A DNA stretch of 64,000 bases from JANNAT01 sp031384605. Its GTDB lineage: Bacteria; Pseudomonadota; Alphaproteobacteria; Rhodobacterales; Rhodobacteraceae. The position numbers and the translations under genes are program-made. Shown here piece after piece: positions 8,674 through 18,518 of the stretch (the stretch's first letter is position 1; every line of letters starts with the position of its first letter). Under the pieces are notes generated by a model. It was given only the letters and a program-made list of their open reading frames with translations, did no database searches and had not been told where the DNA came from. The DNA is taken from NCBI GenBank assembly GCA_031384605.1, contig JANNAT010000051.1, forward strand, positions 1 to 64,000, in the 5' to 3' direction.

Positions 8674-8680
8674 ACTGCAC

Positions 8681-10318
8681 CTATCGCAGAAGAAATTCGG
8701 GGGAAATCGCCGCAAAGGCGATAGCGCCGGCGGCTATTCCCCGGCGGTCATCGACGGAAAGCGCTGCGGCCTGTGCTGACGGGTCTAACCCCATCGCGTC
8801 AGCCAGATCAGCCGGGGCAGACCCCAACCGCCCGGCCCAGCGATTGACCAATTGATCAATCGTTTCGCTGTCTGACGTCACATTACCCAGATCAGCAGTT
8901 GCCACGCCAAACCAATCATCATGGCCATAAAACGCGAAATCCACCAACCGGTTCAAACTGCTGGCCCCGGTCCATTTATCGGCCGTATCGGGATGGCCCG
9001 TCGGGGGGCCGTATTCATGCTGTTTCCAGCCCGCCCGTATCAACTGCCACTGAAACCCATTCTCGGTGCTGGTGATGTCGGCCCCTGTTGCGCGATACAT
9101 TGCCACCATGAATTCAAAGGGACGGCGCAGCTTTGAAGGCGGCGTTGCTGCAAACGAAGGATGGGCAACAATGGCCCGAATAACCTGCGCCATTTGATCC
9201 GGCGCATCTTTGGCCGCCAAGAACACCTTTGCAATTTCGTCCACTATCGCGGGGTCTGGCGTATCGGTCAGCAGGCGGCGGATTAGTTTGGTTGTGATAA
9301 ATTTGGCGGTTCCCGGATGGGCGGCCAAAATATCCATCACTTGGTCACCGTCCTCCATCGGGGCGCGGTTTGGATCAAATTCTATCCCAAGTACTCGTTT
9401 TTGATAGGGATCATGCCACGCCTCGATATAGTGAAACCGCCCGGTTTTTGGGGCATCTACGCCCTCATTAACATAGCGCCCATCGCCAACGGACCATCCT
9501 GTGAAGGCCCGCGCTACTTCGTAGACATCGAGATCAAGATACCCTTGCGCCAAACCATCGGTTGCACCGGGCACCGATTTCCAATCGTCATAGCGATCAT
9601 TCAGGTAATTGCCCGCCCCAAGGGTGTGCAATTCCAACAATTCGCGGCCCCAGTTTTCATTGGCCGGGGATGCCCGGCTGTCGGCGTTGTTCAAATAATA
9701 CAGCATCGCGGGCGACCGGGCCACTTCGCCCAATAACACGCGGAAATTACCAAAGGCATGGTTGCGCATGATGGCGTCATGGGTAGGAAAAAACACAGCC
9801 GTCAATTCATCTTTTTGCGAATTAACGCTGAAATGGTCATGCCAAAACTGCGTCATCACCTCGCGCAGTTGTGCGGGCGCATGCACCGCGCGGATCATCG
9901 AGGCGGCAATCACCTCGGACGCCGGACGAGTGCGTTCGGCGTAATCCATGCCCTGTTGCCAGTCGATGCAGTGCAACTGATCCGCTGGGTCATTCGTCAG
10001 CGTTGTCAGCGGACGTAATTCGTCCATCGCCCCCCAGTTGTGCTTATTTTCATCCGACCCCGCCGCATAGGAAATCCGCAGACGGGCGGCGGCAAGTCGC
10101 GCATCCAGTCCAGCATCTGACACGGGCATTGCCAATTGTGCATCAAGCCAAGCGAGCGGGTCACTGAATGTGGCGCGGCTATCAGGCGTGGCCCCGAATG
10201 TAAGGCGGTTCAGCCAAAGATCAGATGCGCTTGTAACATTTGCCCGCAACTGAATTGGCAAGGCAGACGCCGCCAAACTGGCGATCAAACGGGTATGGAA
10301 TTGGCGGCGTGTCAGCAT
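8681..10318 (-). CDS. DUF1800 domain-containing protein, Tat-type signal
   Basis: The 545-residue protein starts at MLTRRQFHTRLIASLAASALP, a Tat-like signal (twin Arg-Gln-Phe, then a hydrophobic stretch), implying export folded to the periplasm. The frame is open upstream to 10642 but that part runs over the divergent CorA gene. Family landmarks include WLNRLTFGATPDS, FWHDHFSV, NENWGRELLELHTLG and FTGWSVGDGRY. The function of the family is not established. It is the first gene of a two-gene unit with DUF1501. Confidence 0.9.
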   Translation of the reverse strand: MLTRRQFHTRLIASLAASALPIQLRANVTSASDLWLNRLTFGATPDSRATFSDPLAWLDAQLAMPVSDAGLDARLAAARLRISYAAGSDENKHNWGAMDELRPLTTLTNDPADQLHCIDWQQGMDYAERTRPASEVIAASMIRAVHAPAQLREVMTQFWHDHFSVNSQKDELTAVFFPTHDAIMRNHAFGNFRVLLGEVARSPAMLYYLNNADSRASPANENWGRELLELHTLGAGNYLNDRYDDWKSVPGATDGLAQGYLDLDVYEVARAFTGWSVGDGRYVNEGVDAPKTGRFHYIEAWHDPYQKRVLGIEFDPNRAPMEDGDQVMDILAAHPGTAKFITTKLIRRLLTDTPDPAIVDEIAKVFLAAKDAPDQMAQVIRAIVAHPSFAATPPSKLRRPFEFMVAMYRATGADITSTENGFQWQLIRAGWKQHEYGPPTGHPDTADKWTGASSLNRLVDFAFYGHDDWFGVATADLGNVTSDSETIDQLVNRWAGRLGSAPADLADAMGLDPSAQAAALSVDDRRGIAAGAIAFAAISPEFLLR

Positions 10319-10464
10319 TTTTGCACCTATCGTCTTTAACTTGATCGTAGCAGCTGATCGTAAAACGCCAATCCCTTGATAAAACCATCTGCGGAAATCT
10401 GCCACTTGGCGAGGCGTAACAATCGGTTTAGGCAGAATAAGATCGCAAAACTGGCAGGTGCTGC

Positions 10465-11442
10465 ATGTTGAACGCCTATATCTACGCAAATGGCCGGTTA
10501 GAGTTGATGGCACCATCAGCCGCGCTTTCAGACGCAGAATGGATTGATATTCTGCACCCGACCCCCGCGCAGGAAGCTGCCGTTCGTGCGTTGGGTGTGG
10601 ATGTACCCAGCCTTGCAGAAATGGAAGAGATCGAAGTTTCAAACCGCCTGTATCACGAAGGCGATGCTGATTATCTGACAGTGGTTCTGCCCGGCCATGA
10701 TGTGCAAGTGCAGGATAAATCCGATGGGCAGATCATGGGGCCGGTTTGTTTTGTCTTGCGTAAAAACAGCATTGTCACCGTGCGCCACCACAGCCCCCGC
10801 GCCTTTGAAACCTATCCACCCCGCGCCGAGAAAAGCAGTCTGGGGTGTTCGACACCAGATCGGATCTTTCTGGGGCTGATCGAAGAGGTCATCGGTCGCC
10901 TCGCGGATCATCTTGAAACGGCGGGGCGCGGGTTAGACGATGTTGCCCGGGCCATTTACAATCCGGGGCCACGCGGCCATCGGCCAAAAGATTTGGAAAT
11001 GGCCTTGGCCAAATTGGGCAGTGAAGGCGAACGCCTTAGCCGGGTGCGATTGGCGCTGCTGACATTGGGCCGTGCGTTGAACTATGTCGATCAATTGCTG
11101 AACCACCGCCTAAATGCCGAAGGGCTGGGGTTGGTTTTGAAAGGTCAGGTGAGGGATATTGACGCGCTGGAAGTTCACGCCGATTTTCTATCCTCGCGGC
11201 TGGCTTTGGCGTCCGACGCCACATTGGGCACCATCAATCTGTCGCAAAACTCTACCGTGCGGATCGTGTCGGTGGTGGCGGTGCTGTTCTTGCCACCCAC
11301 GTTGATCGCCAGCATTTACGGGATGAATTTTGTGCATATGCCCGAACTGGCGCAGGGGTGGGGCTATCCCATGGCATTGGGCCTGATGGTGGGATCGGCG
11401 GCGCTGACATGGGCCGTGTTTCGCTGGCGTGGGTGGCTTTAG
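10465..11442 (+). CDS. CorA-family divalent metal transporter
   Basis: The 325-residue protein has a large N-terminal cytoplasmic domain and two C-terminal membrane helices. The selectivity motif YGMNF (Gly286-Met-Asn288) closes the first helix, which reads VVAVLFLPPTLIASI, as in CorA/ZntB. The loop after it, VHMPELAQGWGYP, differs from the MPEL...GY form of Mg-specific CorA only slightly. It likely carries Mg, Co, Ni or Zn across the inner membrane; the ion cannot be fixed from sequence. It is divergent from the DUF1800 gene across 146 bp. Confidence 0.9.
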   Translation: MLNAYIYANGRLELMAPSAALSDAEWIDILHPTPAQEAAVRALGVDVPSLAEMEEIEVSNRLYHEGDADYLTVVLPGHDVQVQDKSDGQIMGPVCFVLRKNSIVTVRHHSPRAFETYPPRAEKSSLGCSTPDRIFLGLIEEVIGRLADHLETAGRGLDDVARAIYNPGPRGHRPKDLEMALAKLGSEGERLSRVRLALLTLGRALNYVDQLLNHRLNAEGLGLVLKGQVRDIDALEVHADFLSSRLALASDATLGTINLSQNSTVRIVSVVAVLFLPPTLIASIYGMNFVHMPELAQGWGYPMALGLMVGSAALTWAVFRWRGWL

Positions 11443-11733
11443 CGTTGAAATGGCCTGTTGGCATGACTGATTTTGGCCGATTGATCCTACAACTTTCAGG
11501 CGAATATGGGCATCGTCTTGGCTTGGCAGTGCGACATAAATGAATCCAGATGTAGCGGAAAAACCGCAAATATGGCCAAATTGAGGGGGAAATTGGACAA
11601 AAAATATTCAGCCGCACTCAAACCACTGGAATTTGCGTCCAAAGCTTTGTATTCGTTGCCGCAAGTAGTCCCCATCAGAGGGGCTCATAACACGCCGGGC
11701 GCTAAAGTTCGGTTTTGAGGCGGAGTAGTAAAG
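11443..11733. other. Non-coding region upstream of the type I secretion operon
   Basis: This 291-bp stretch has no credible gene and lower GC than its neighbours (runs such as ACAAAAAATATTC near 11600). It must hold the promoter of the adhesin/secretion operon, but I see no clear -35/-10 pair. CCCC-ATCAGA-GGGG near 11670-11683 is a weak inverted repeat. The ribosome site of the adhesin is GGCGGAG, about 10 bases before the ATG at 11734. Confidence 0.4.
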
Positions 11734-14700
11734 ATGGTATCAGCGATTAATTTCGCTGTCCGCAATTTTGCGGGCGGAACGCAGCATGGCACAGTGTCCG
11801 GTGAGGCGCAGGGCAATTTCATACAAGTAGGGTCTGGCGACTCGGTCTCGCTCAACCTGTCGCGGTCCAGCATCGTGGCCTATGAACAATCGGGTCAGGA
11901 CCTGGTGATCAGGCTGGTCGATGGCCGTACCGTGGTTCTTAGCAACTACTTCAACGAAGCTGCGGGCGACGTGAACCATCTGTATCTGTCATCCGACGGC
12001 CAGATTGTTGAAGTTATGGTGAACGAAGGCACCGATGGTGTGCTGTTTGCCGATTACGGTGCCGTGCAGGGGTGGGATAAGTGGAGCCCGCTGGACGATC
12101 TGCGCTATACTGAAGCTGATTTGACACAGCCATTGGTTGTAGCCTCTAACGAACCGGCTGGCATGGCACCGTTTATTCCGGGCCTCTTAGGCGGGTTTGG
12201 CGGCATGGGCACGGCTGCGGCACTTGCCGGTGGTGCGGCCGTCATTGGTGGCGGTCTGGGTGGCGGTGGCGATGGGCGCGCAACGCCTACGGTTAATCCA
12301 CAGACCACAACCACGATTACATCCAACACGGTTGCGCCGGTTCTGCCAGTGTCAGGCACAGGTGAGCCGGGCGATAAGGTTGTTGTGACCATCGGCGGCA
12401 AGACCCAAGAAGCGGTCATCGGCACAGATGGCAAATGGGTGGTCTTGTTCCCACAGACCGGGTTGCCAGCGGATGGCAATTACACAGCATTGGCCGTGTT
12501 CACGAATATTAAAACCAACACCACCACAACCCTTGGCGGGCCAAACTTTGTGCTTGATCTGACGCCGCCTGTCGTTGTGGTCCAACACGGCACGAAAAGT
12601 GTTGGTGACGTTGAAAACCTGCAAGAATACCAAAATGGCGTCAGCATTGATGGCAAAGGCGAGGCCGGGGCCAGCATTCTTGTGCAGGTCGGCAGCTTTA
12701 GCCAATCCACCACCGTTGCCGCCAATGGCACATGGTCGGTAACCTTTACAAAAACGCAGATTGCGGGCGGGGAATACGAAATTCCGGTCAAGATTACGTC
12801 GAAAGATGTGCTTGGCAACACCACCATCGTAAATGAAATACTGGTGATTGATACCGTTCCGCATCCCATCACCTTTGATGCGGTCACCGCTGATAACAAA
12901 GTCAACTTTACCGAATCCCAGTCTGGTCTGGTTGTTACGGGCACGTCAACCGCCGGGGCGTCGATGGAAATCACGCTACACGGTGTCAAGCAAACCGCGA
13001 TTGTCGGGGCTGATGGCAAATGGTCGGTGACCTATGCCGCAGGCACGTTGCCGGGCGGGGAATATACTGCGACCTTGACGGCGAAGACGACGGATGCTGC
13101 GGGAAATGCGTCAACCGTGACGCATGGTTTTCAGGTTGATACCCTTACCAATGTTGGCTTTACCGGCACTGTCGCAACCGATGGCACGGTCAATGCAACC
13201 GAGGCTGCAGGTGGCATCATTCTTACAGGCACTGCGCAAGCCGGATCCAGCGTTAACGTCGCTTGGAACGGCACCACCCTTGCCGCCGTTGTTGGCAGCA
13301 CAGGGGCATGGTCAGTAACCTTCCCCGCCAGCGCAATACCTGCGGGCACCTACGCGTCAACGGCCACCGTTACGGCAACCGACAGCTTTGGCAATCAGGC
13401 CTCGGCCACGCGCAGCATCAAGGTTGATACCGAGACAAGCGTGGCCGTGAACGCAGGTCAGGTTGGCGGCGACAACATCATATCGGGGGCCGAAGCCGCC
13501 CGCGGCATTGCCTTGACCGGCACTGCAGAGGCCGGCGCAGCGGTTGCCGTTACCTTCGAAGGCGTCACCCGCACCGTGACCGCCAGTCAAAGCGGCACAT
13601 GGACGGCAAACTTTGCCAGCACCGAAATTCGCAGCGGCACTTATGCAACAACCGTCTCGGTTCGGGCAACGGATGTAGCAGGTAACGTGGCCACCGCCAG
13701 CCATGGCATCAACGTTGATACAGAAGTAAAGCCGTTCACCCGCACGGCGATGTCCGCTGGACCCGATAACGTTGTAAACGCCGTCGAAGCTGCCGCTGGC
13801 CTGACCGTTTCGGGCAGTGTCGAGGCAGGATCTTCGGTTCAGGTCAAATTCGGCAACGGCGCATCGCGTGCGGCGGTGGTTGACGCCAATGGCAACTGGT
13901 CACTGACCATTCCGGCGGGCGATATTCCGGCAGGCGAAAGCAGCGTCACCATGACGGCCAGAGCCACTGACCGCGTTGGCAACACATCGACGCTGACCGA
14001 ACAGGTCGCGGTTGATACCATTGTGCGCAACTTTGCCCGCACCGGCGGCACGATTTCCGGCGATGGTTTCGTCAATGCCGAAGAGGCATCCCGCGGGATC
14101 ACCTTTACCGGCACCGCCGAGCCGAACTGCACAATCAGGGTTACTTTGGCGGGCGGTGCGGTTGTGAACACCACCACGGGTGCCAATGGTTTGTGGACCG
14201 CAACCTTTGCCTCGGCTGACATTCCGCGCGGCACCTTGAACAGCTCTGTCACCGTGCAAGCAACTGACCGGGCGGGCAACGTGGCCACGCTGACCGATGC
14301 CTTCAAGATTGACACCGTTGCACCGGGCGCGCCCGAAGTGACGGCCGTGAACAAATCTACGCAAGGCGATTTGCGCAGAATTTACACCGACGAAACCACC
14401 GATAGCTATGCCTTCCACGAGATTAAGGCCAATGGAACCACGGCGACGGTCAGCGAATCCCACAGCACCACTGGGGGCGAAACCGAATTTGTCTTTGGCA
14501 GAGGCGTGCCAGATGGCAGCTATCTGGTGGTGAACACCCAAGATGCGGCGCAAAATGAATCCAGCACATTGCTGATCGTGGACAACACCAACACGCCGGT
14601 GGTTGATCTGAACCGCGCGGGTCTTGCAGCCTTCGATCTGTCAGCGATTGATCTGACGGTCGCACCGCAAGCACAGCTTAGCATCACCGAAGCCCAGCTG

Positions 14701-14895
14701 AAGGCAATCACCGGACCAGATCACAGTCTGATCATCAAAGGTGGGGCCGACGATACCGTTACCTTGATAGGCGGGGTTGCGACCACCACGACCAAAGACA
14801 TCAACGGCGAAACCTACAAGCTTTATATGCTTGGAACCGGTGCCAGCGTTCTTATCGACGATGACATCACCACGTCCCTAAGCGCTGTCATCTGA
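11734..14895 (+). CDS. Type I-secreted Ig-repeat surface protein with BapA/LapA-like N-terminus
   Basis: The 1053-residue protein has no Sec signal. Residues 1-130 form a BapA-prefix-like domain (HGTVSGEAQGNFIQVGSGDSV, DLVIRLVDGRTVVLSNYF). Then comes a Gly/Ala-rich linker (148-180). Seven bacterial Ig-like repeats of about 97 residues follow, each ending in a DT/VDT motif at residues 277, 374, 470, 566, 663, 762 and 861. A distinct 190-residue C-terminal region is rich in Asp/Thr and should carry the secretion signal. No RTX nonapeptides (GGxGxD) are present. The three genes downstream encode all parts of a type I exporter, so this is very likely its substrate and acts at the cell surface, for example in attachment. 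Confidence 0.88.
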   Translation: MVSAINFAVRNFAGGTQHGTVSGEAQGNFIQVGSGDSVSLNLSRSSIVAYEQSGQDLVIRLVDGRTVVLSNYFNEAAGDVNHLYLSSDGQIVEVMVNEGTDGVLFADYGAVQGWDKWSPLDDLRYTEADLTQPLVVASNEPAGMAPFIPGLLGGFGGMGTAAALAGGAAVIGGGLGGGGDGRATPTVNPQTTTTITSNTVAPVLPVSGTGEPGDKVVVTIGGKTQEAVIGTDGKWVVLFPQTGLPADGNYTALAVFTNIKTNTTTTLGGPNFVLDLTPPVVVVQHGTKSVGDVENLQEYQNGVSIDGKGEAGASILVQVGSFSQSTTVAANGTWSVTFTKTQIAGGEYEIPVKITSKDVLGNTTIVNEILVIDTVPHPITFDAVTADNKVNFTESQSGLVVTGTSTAGASMEITLHGVKQTAIVGADGKWSVTYAAGTLPGGEYTATLTAKTTDAAGNASTVTHGFQVDTLTNVGFTGTVATDGTVNATEAAGGIILTGTAQAGSSVNVAWNGTTLAAVVGSTGAWSVTFPASAIPAGTYASTATVTATDSFGNQASATRSIKVDTETSVAVNAGQVGGDNIISGAEAARGIALTGTAEAGAAVAVTFEGVTRTVTASQSGTWTANFASTEIRSGTYATTVSVRATDVAGNVATASHGINVDTEVKPFTRTAMSAGPDNVVNAVEAAAGLTVSGSVEAGSSVQVKFGNGASRAAVVDANGNWSLTIPAGDIPAGESSVTMTARATDRVGNTSTLTEQVAVDTIVRNFARTGGTISGDGFVNAEEASRGITFTGTAEPNCTIRVTLAGGAVVNTTTGANGLWTATFASADIPRGTLNSSVTVQATDRAGNVATLTDAFKIDTVAPGAPEVTAVNKSTQGDLRRIYTDETTDSYAFHEIKANGTTATVSESHSTTGGETEFVFGRGVPDGSYLVVNTQDAAQNESSTLLIVDNTNTPVVDLNRAGLAAFDLSAIDLTVAPQAQLSITEAQLKAITGPDHSLIIKGGADDTVTLIGGVATTTTKDINGETYKLYMLGTGASVLIDDDITTSLSAVI
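12307..14316 (+). repeat. Seven tandem Ig-like domain repeats (protein level)
   Basis: The repeats have units of about 290 bp. Each unit has the order ...xVTGTAEAGSxVxVxxxG, then xGxWSVTF, then IPxGTYxxTVxATDxxGN, then xxVDT. The two N-terminal units are the most divergent; units 4-7 are most alike but already differ widely in DNA, so recent duplication or slippage is unlikely. Confidence 0.8.
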
Positions 14896-14910
14896 TCAAG
14901 GAGAAGGGCA

Positions 14911-16248
14911 ATGCCCTTGGGCCGCAAAAACGGGTCTGGTGCTGGGGAAGTTTCCCTTGGCACCGCACTTGGGACGTGTATCTTTTTGGCGGGCTGTGTG
15001 GGTGGCGCGGATGTGCCATCGCGGTTTAACACACTGCCGGGTCAATCCGCTGTTGCTGCGGATGCCGGATCCCTTGCACCGCAGGAAGGCGCGCAATCCG
15101 CGTTGATTGCCGATCTTTTGGCGCGACAAAGCGTGCTGCCATCGGCGGGGTCCTTTGCCCAAGTTGCCGATGCCGTGCTTGATAACAGCTCTGGTGCCGC
15201 AGCGGCCGAATTGCGTGTGGCACGGCTGCGGGCCGAAGCACGGGCCAAGAACTGGCTGCCGCAAATCGGTCAGTCGGTGAATTTGACCTCGCTTTCGGGG
15301 CTGGCTGCCAGCCTGTTGGTGGAAACGGCGCTGTTTGATCAGGGCCGCCGCAAAGCCGAACGCGAATTCGCGGTGGCCGATGTCGAAGTCGCCGCCGTTG
15401 GTCTGTCAGCGACAATGAACCAGCGCGTGTTCGACGGGTTGACCCACTACATCACCGCCGAACGCGCCCGTGCGCAATTGGCGATTTCCGGCCAAGCTGC
15501 GGCGCGTCTGGCAGAATTTGAAACCGTTATGGGGCAGCGCGTAGATGGCGGCATTTCTGACCGGTCGGAACAGCGGGTGATTGCCCAAGCACAGGCCGAA
15601 ATGCAGGCAACCATGGCCGCCGATCAAGATGCCGAAGCGTCCGCGATGGCCGAATTGCAGGCGATTGTCGGGCGACCGATGGCAGGCGTTCACGGTCTTG
15701 ATACGGTTGGATTGGCGTCTGCCGCGTCTGAACCCCTATCGGTGCTTTTGGTCCGTGGCGAGGGATCGCGCGCCTTGGCGCAGTCAAGACTGGAACGATC
15801 CGGCATGATGCCGGGGATTTCTGCATCAGCTAATGTCGGGCCAAGTGGCATGGCACCGGGGCTGCGGATGACGGGGGCCGGGCTGTTAAACCCCGGATCA
15901 CGCGCGGAACTTCAGGCGTTGGATGCCACGGCGGATGTGGTTGATCGCCAAACAGCTGAGGCCGCCGAGGCCGCAAACCGCAGGCGAGTGGCGATAGAAC
16001 GTCAGATCGCCACGCTGTCATCGCGTCAGGCGCAGGGCACCGAAGTTTTACAGCAAACCAAAGGCAATCTGGCGCTGTTTACCGAACAATATCAGGTTGG
16101 TCGCCGGTCGTTGCTGGAACTGGTTGGCCAATACGATGCTTTTGCGCGTCTGGAACGCGATCAGGTGTCGCTGCGCTATGATATCGCCTTGTTGGAACTG
16201 GAACTGGCCCGTGATCATGGGCAGTTGATAGACGGGGCACGGATGTGA
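14911..16248 (+). CDS. TolC-family outer-membrane efflux lipoprotein (type I secretion)
   Basis: The 445-residue protein follows a strong AAGGAGA ribosome site 15 bp after the adhesin. Its N-terminus has a lipobox, FLAGC with Cys29, so it should be a lipid-anchored outer-membrane channel subunit. The body shows the paired coiled-coil helices of TolC, including ARLRAEARAKNWLPQIG and, in the second half, NLALFTEQYQVGRRSLLELVGQYD, the conserved TolC turn. It would trimerise and dock with the HlyD-type adaptor. Its last codon overlaps the GTG start of the ABC exporter (GTGA, 16245-16248), so the genes are coupled. Confidence 0.9.
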   Translation: MPLGRKNGSGAGEVSLGTALGTCIFLAGCVGGADVPSRFNTLPGQSAVAADAGSLAPQEGAQSALIADLLARQSVLPSAGSFAQVADAVLDNSSGAAAAELRVARLRAEARAKNWLPQIGQSVNLTSLSGLAASLLVETALFDQGRRKAEREFAVADVEVAAVGLSATMNQRVFDGLTHYITAERARAQLAISGQAAARLAEFETVMGQRVDGGISDRSEQRVIAQAQAEMQATMAADQDAEASAMAELQAIVGRPMAGVHGLDTVGLASAASEPLSVLLVRGEGSRALAQSRLERSGMMPGISASANVGPSGMAPGLRMTGAGLLNPGSRAELQALDATADVVDRQTAEAAEAANRRRVAIERQIATLSSRQAQGTEVLQQTKGNLALFTEQYQVGRRSLLELVGQYDAFARLERDQVSLRYDIALLELELARDHGQLIDGARM

Positions 16249-18518
16249 ACGACCGGGTTGTCGCCTTTGATATCAATGCCGCTCTGGTGCCGTCAGCGGC
16301 CCCAATCGCGGCACGGCCATCGGTTCCGGCACCCGCATCGCGCACCCGCCACACTGGCCGCGTGCAAAGTCGCGCCCAATTGGCTGTGGTTTATGCAGGG
16401 TTGCTGGGCAACGAAATCGCCGCCGCTGATGTTTTGGAACAATTGCAGGTCACGGGCGGCAATGCTGACGCCGGTCTTGAAAATGTTTGCAGTGCTTTGC
16501 GCGCCATGGGCATGACGGCGCGGGTGGATGGTGTGCCAAAGCCCAGCAAAACCCATTGGCCGGCACTGGCCGAAATGTCGTCTGGGCAGATTGTGCTGGT
16601 GTTGGGTCAAACCGACGCGACGTTGCAAATCTATGACACCACTTGCCAGGACATGCGCGCTGAAGTTTCAGTTGCTGACTTTGCCCAGGTTTACGCAGGC
16701 CGCCTTTTGCGGGCGAAAACTACGCTGCACGATCTGGAAACCCGCCACGTCGAGGCCACCAAGAAACGCCATTGGTTCTGGGGTGAATTTGCCCGCTATA
16801 AACGCCAATTGGGCGAAGTGGCGGCAGGGTCTTTGGTGGCCAACATTTTGGCCGTCGCCGTGTCCCTGTTTTCGATGCAGGTTTATGACCGCGTGATCCC
16901 CTATCAAAGTGCGCCTACGTTGTGGGTTCTGGCCATCGGCGCGCTGTTGGCGGTTCTGATGGAGGCGCTGCTGAAACTGGCGCGGTCCGGGTTGATGGAT
17001 GTCACCGGAAAACGTATCGAACTGGCCGTGCAGAGCCGTTTGATGGACAAACTGCTGGGCATGAAACATGGTCCCGGCACGCGCAGCCCAAGTGGGTTGT
17101 TCAGCGCCATGCGTGAGTTTGGCTCGGTGCGTGAATTTTTTACGGCCACCACGATTGGTACCTTGGCAGATCTGCCGTTTATACTGATCTTTCTGGCGCT
17201 GGTCGCATCAATTGGCGGCAATCTGGTTTGGGTTTTGGTGGCGGGTGGCATCTTGATGGTGCTGCCGGGGTTCCTGTTTCAAAAACGGATGGTCGCGCTG
17301 ACCATGGCAACCCAAGGTGCCAGCACCCGCGCGGCGCGGTTGCTATATGAAGCGATATTCGAATCTGAAACCGTCACCACCCAGCGCGGTGAAGACCGCA
17401 TTCAACGCATTTGGGCCGAACTTTCGACGCTGTCAGCGGTGAAATCGTCTGAACAACGCAATCTGACGTCGATGCTGGGCTATTGGGCGCAAAGCGTGCA
17501 GCAGGTGACCTATATCATGGCCGTGGTTTGCGGGGCTTATCTGGTATTTGCGGGCCAGTTCACCGTCGGCACCATCATTGCCATCGGCATTCTGACCGGG
17601 CGCACCTTGGGTCCATTGGCGGCGCTTTCGTCGACCATGGCAAAGTGGACGAACGTAAAAGCGGCTCTGGACGGGCTGGAAGCGATTGCGAACGCCACAC
17701 AAGCCGAAGAAGAAGGTCGCCACTATCTGCGCCGGGATCGACTGGTCGGCGCATTTGAAATGCGCAATGTTGAATTCCGCTATGATCCGCAATCAGCGGC
17801 AACGGTGGAAATCCAGGGCCTGTCGATCCCGGCAGGGCAGCATGTGGCGGTATTGGGCACAAATGGATCGGGAAAATCGACCCTGTTGCGCATACTGGCA
17901 GGGCTTTATGACCCCACGGCAGGGCGTATCTTGATCGACGGCGTCGATATGGGGCAGGTGCATCCCCGTGATCTGCGGCGGGGCATCGGCTATCTGGGAC
18001 AAGAGGTGCGTCTTTTCGCCGGATCCTTGCGTGACAATCTGAACATGTCGCAGCTGGAACGTGATGATGACCGTCTGTTTGAATCGCTCGATTTCGCTGG
18101 GTTAGGGCCGTTTGTGCGGGCCCATCCGCGCGGATTGGATCTTGAGATCAAGGAAATGGGCGAGGGCCTGTCAGTAGGCCAACGCCAAAGCATCGGCTGG
18201 GCGCGGCTGTGGTTGCAAGACCCGGTTGTGGCGATTTTGGATGAACCCACGGCGGCGCTGGATCAGACTTTGGAAAGCACCTTGGTCAGCCGCCTGAAGG
18301 TCTGGCTTGAAGGCCGCACCGCCATTATCGCCACCCACCGCATCCCGATTTTGCAACTGATCGCCCGCACCATCATTTTGCAAAATGGCCGCCTGGTGGT
18401 GGACGGCCCCCGTGATGCAGTTCTGGCACACCTGAACGGCACGCCGGCCCCGCCGCAAGGCGGCATAAAGATCAGCGCCATTCGCGCCACGGCCATTGGC
18501 GGCGGGGCAACCGGATGA
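16245..18518 (+). CDS. Type I secretion ABC exporter, LapB-like (permease-ATPase with inactive C39-like domain)
   Basis: The 757-residue exporter starts at a GTG. Residues 35-155 form a C39-peptidase-like domain without the catalytic DCG/Cys motif, the mark of exporters of large uncleaved adhesins (LapB type). The transmembrane domain spans about 190-480 (VANILAVAVSLFSMQVYDRVIP). ATPase motifs: Walker A GTNGSGKST (about 538-546), Q-loop GYLGQEVRLF, signature LSVGQRQ (642), Walker B VVAILDEP (660), switch His in ATHR (698). Together with the HlyD and TolC-like neighbours it forms one exporter for the Ig-repeat protein. It overlaps the next gene by ATGA. Confidence 0.93.
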   Translation: MNDRVVAFDINAALVPSAAPIAARPSVPAPASRTRHTGRVQSRAQLAVVYAGLLGNEIAAADVLEQLQVTGGNADAGLENVCSALRAMGMTARVDGVPKPSKTHWPALAEMSSGQIVLVLGQTDATLQIYDTTCQDMRAEVSVADFAQVYAGRLLRAKTTLHDLETRHVEATKKRHWFWGEFARYKRQLGEVAAGSLVANILAVAVSLFSMQVYDRVIPYQSAPTLWVLAIGALLAVLMEALLKLARSGLMDVTGKRIELAVQSRLMDKLLGMKHGPGTRSPSGLFSAMREFGSVREFFTATTIGTLADLPFILIFLALVASIGGNLVWVLVAGGILMVLPGFLFQKRMVALTMATQGASTRAARLLYEAIFESETVTTQRGEDRIQRIWAELSTLSAVKSSEQRNLTSMLGYWAQSVQQVTYIMAVVCGAYLVFAGQFTVGTIIAIGILTGRTLGPLAALSSTMAKWTNVKAALDGLEAIANATQAEEEGRHYLRRDRLVGAFEMRNVEFRYDPQSAATVEIQGLSIPAGQHVAVLGTNGSGKSTLLRILAGLYDPTAGRILIDGVDMGQVHPRDLRRGIGYLGQEVRLFAGSLRDNLNMSQLERDDDRLFESLDFAGLGPFVRAHPRGLDLEIKEMGEGLSVGQRQSIGWARLWLQDPVVAILDEPTAALDQTLESTLVSRLKVWLEGRTAIIATHRIPILQLIARTIILQNGRLVVDGPRDAVLAHLNGTPAPPQGGIKISAIRATAIGGGATG

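Noticed and set aside
12307..14316. CRISPR or DNA-level tandem array in the adhesin gene
   Set aside because: Repeats are at protein level (about 97 residues) and differ widely in DNA; there is no short repeat-spacer pattern.
14680..14895. RTX-type calcium-binding C-terminus on the adhesin
   Set aside because: Asp/Gly-rich stretches such as IKGGADDTV occur, but no repeated GGxGxDxUx nonapeptides.
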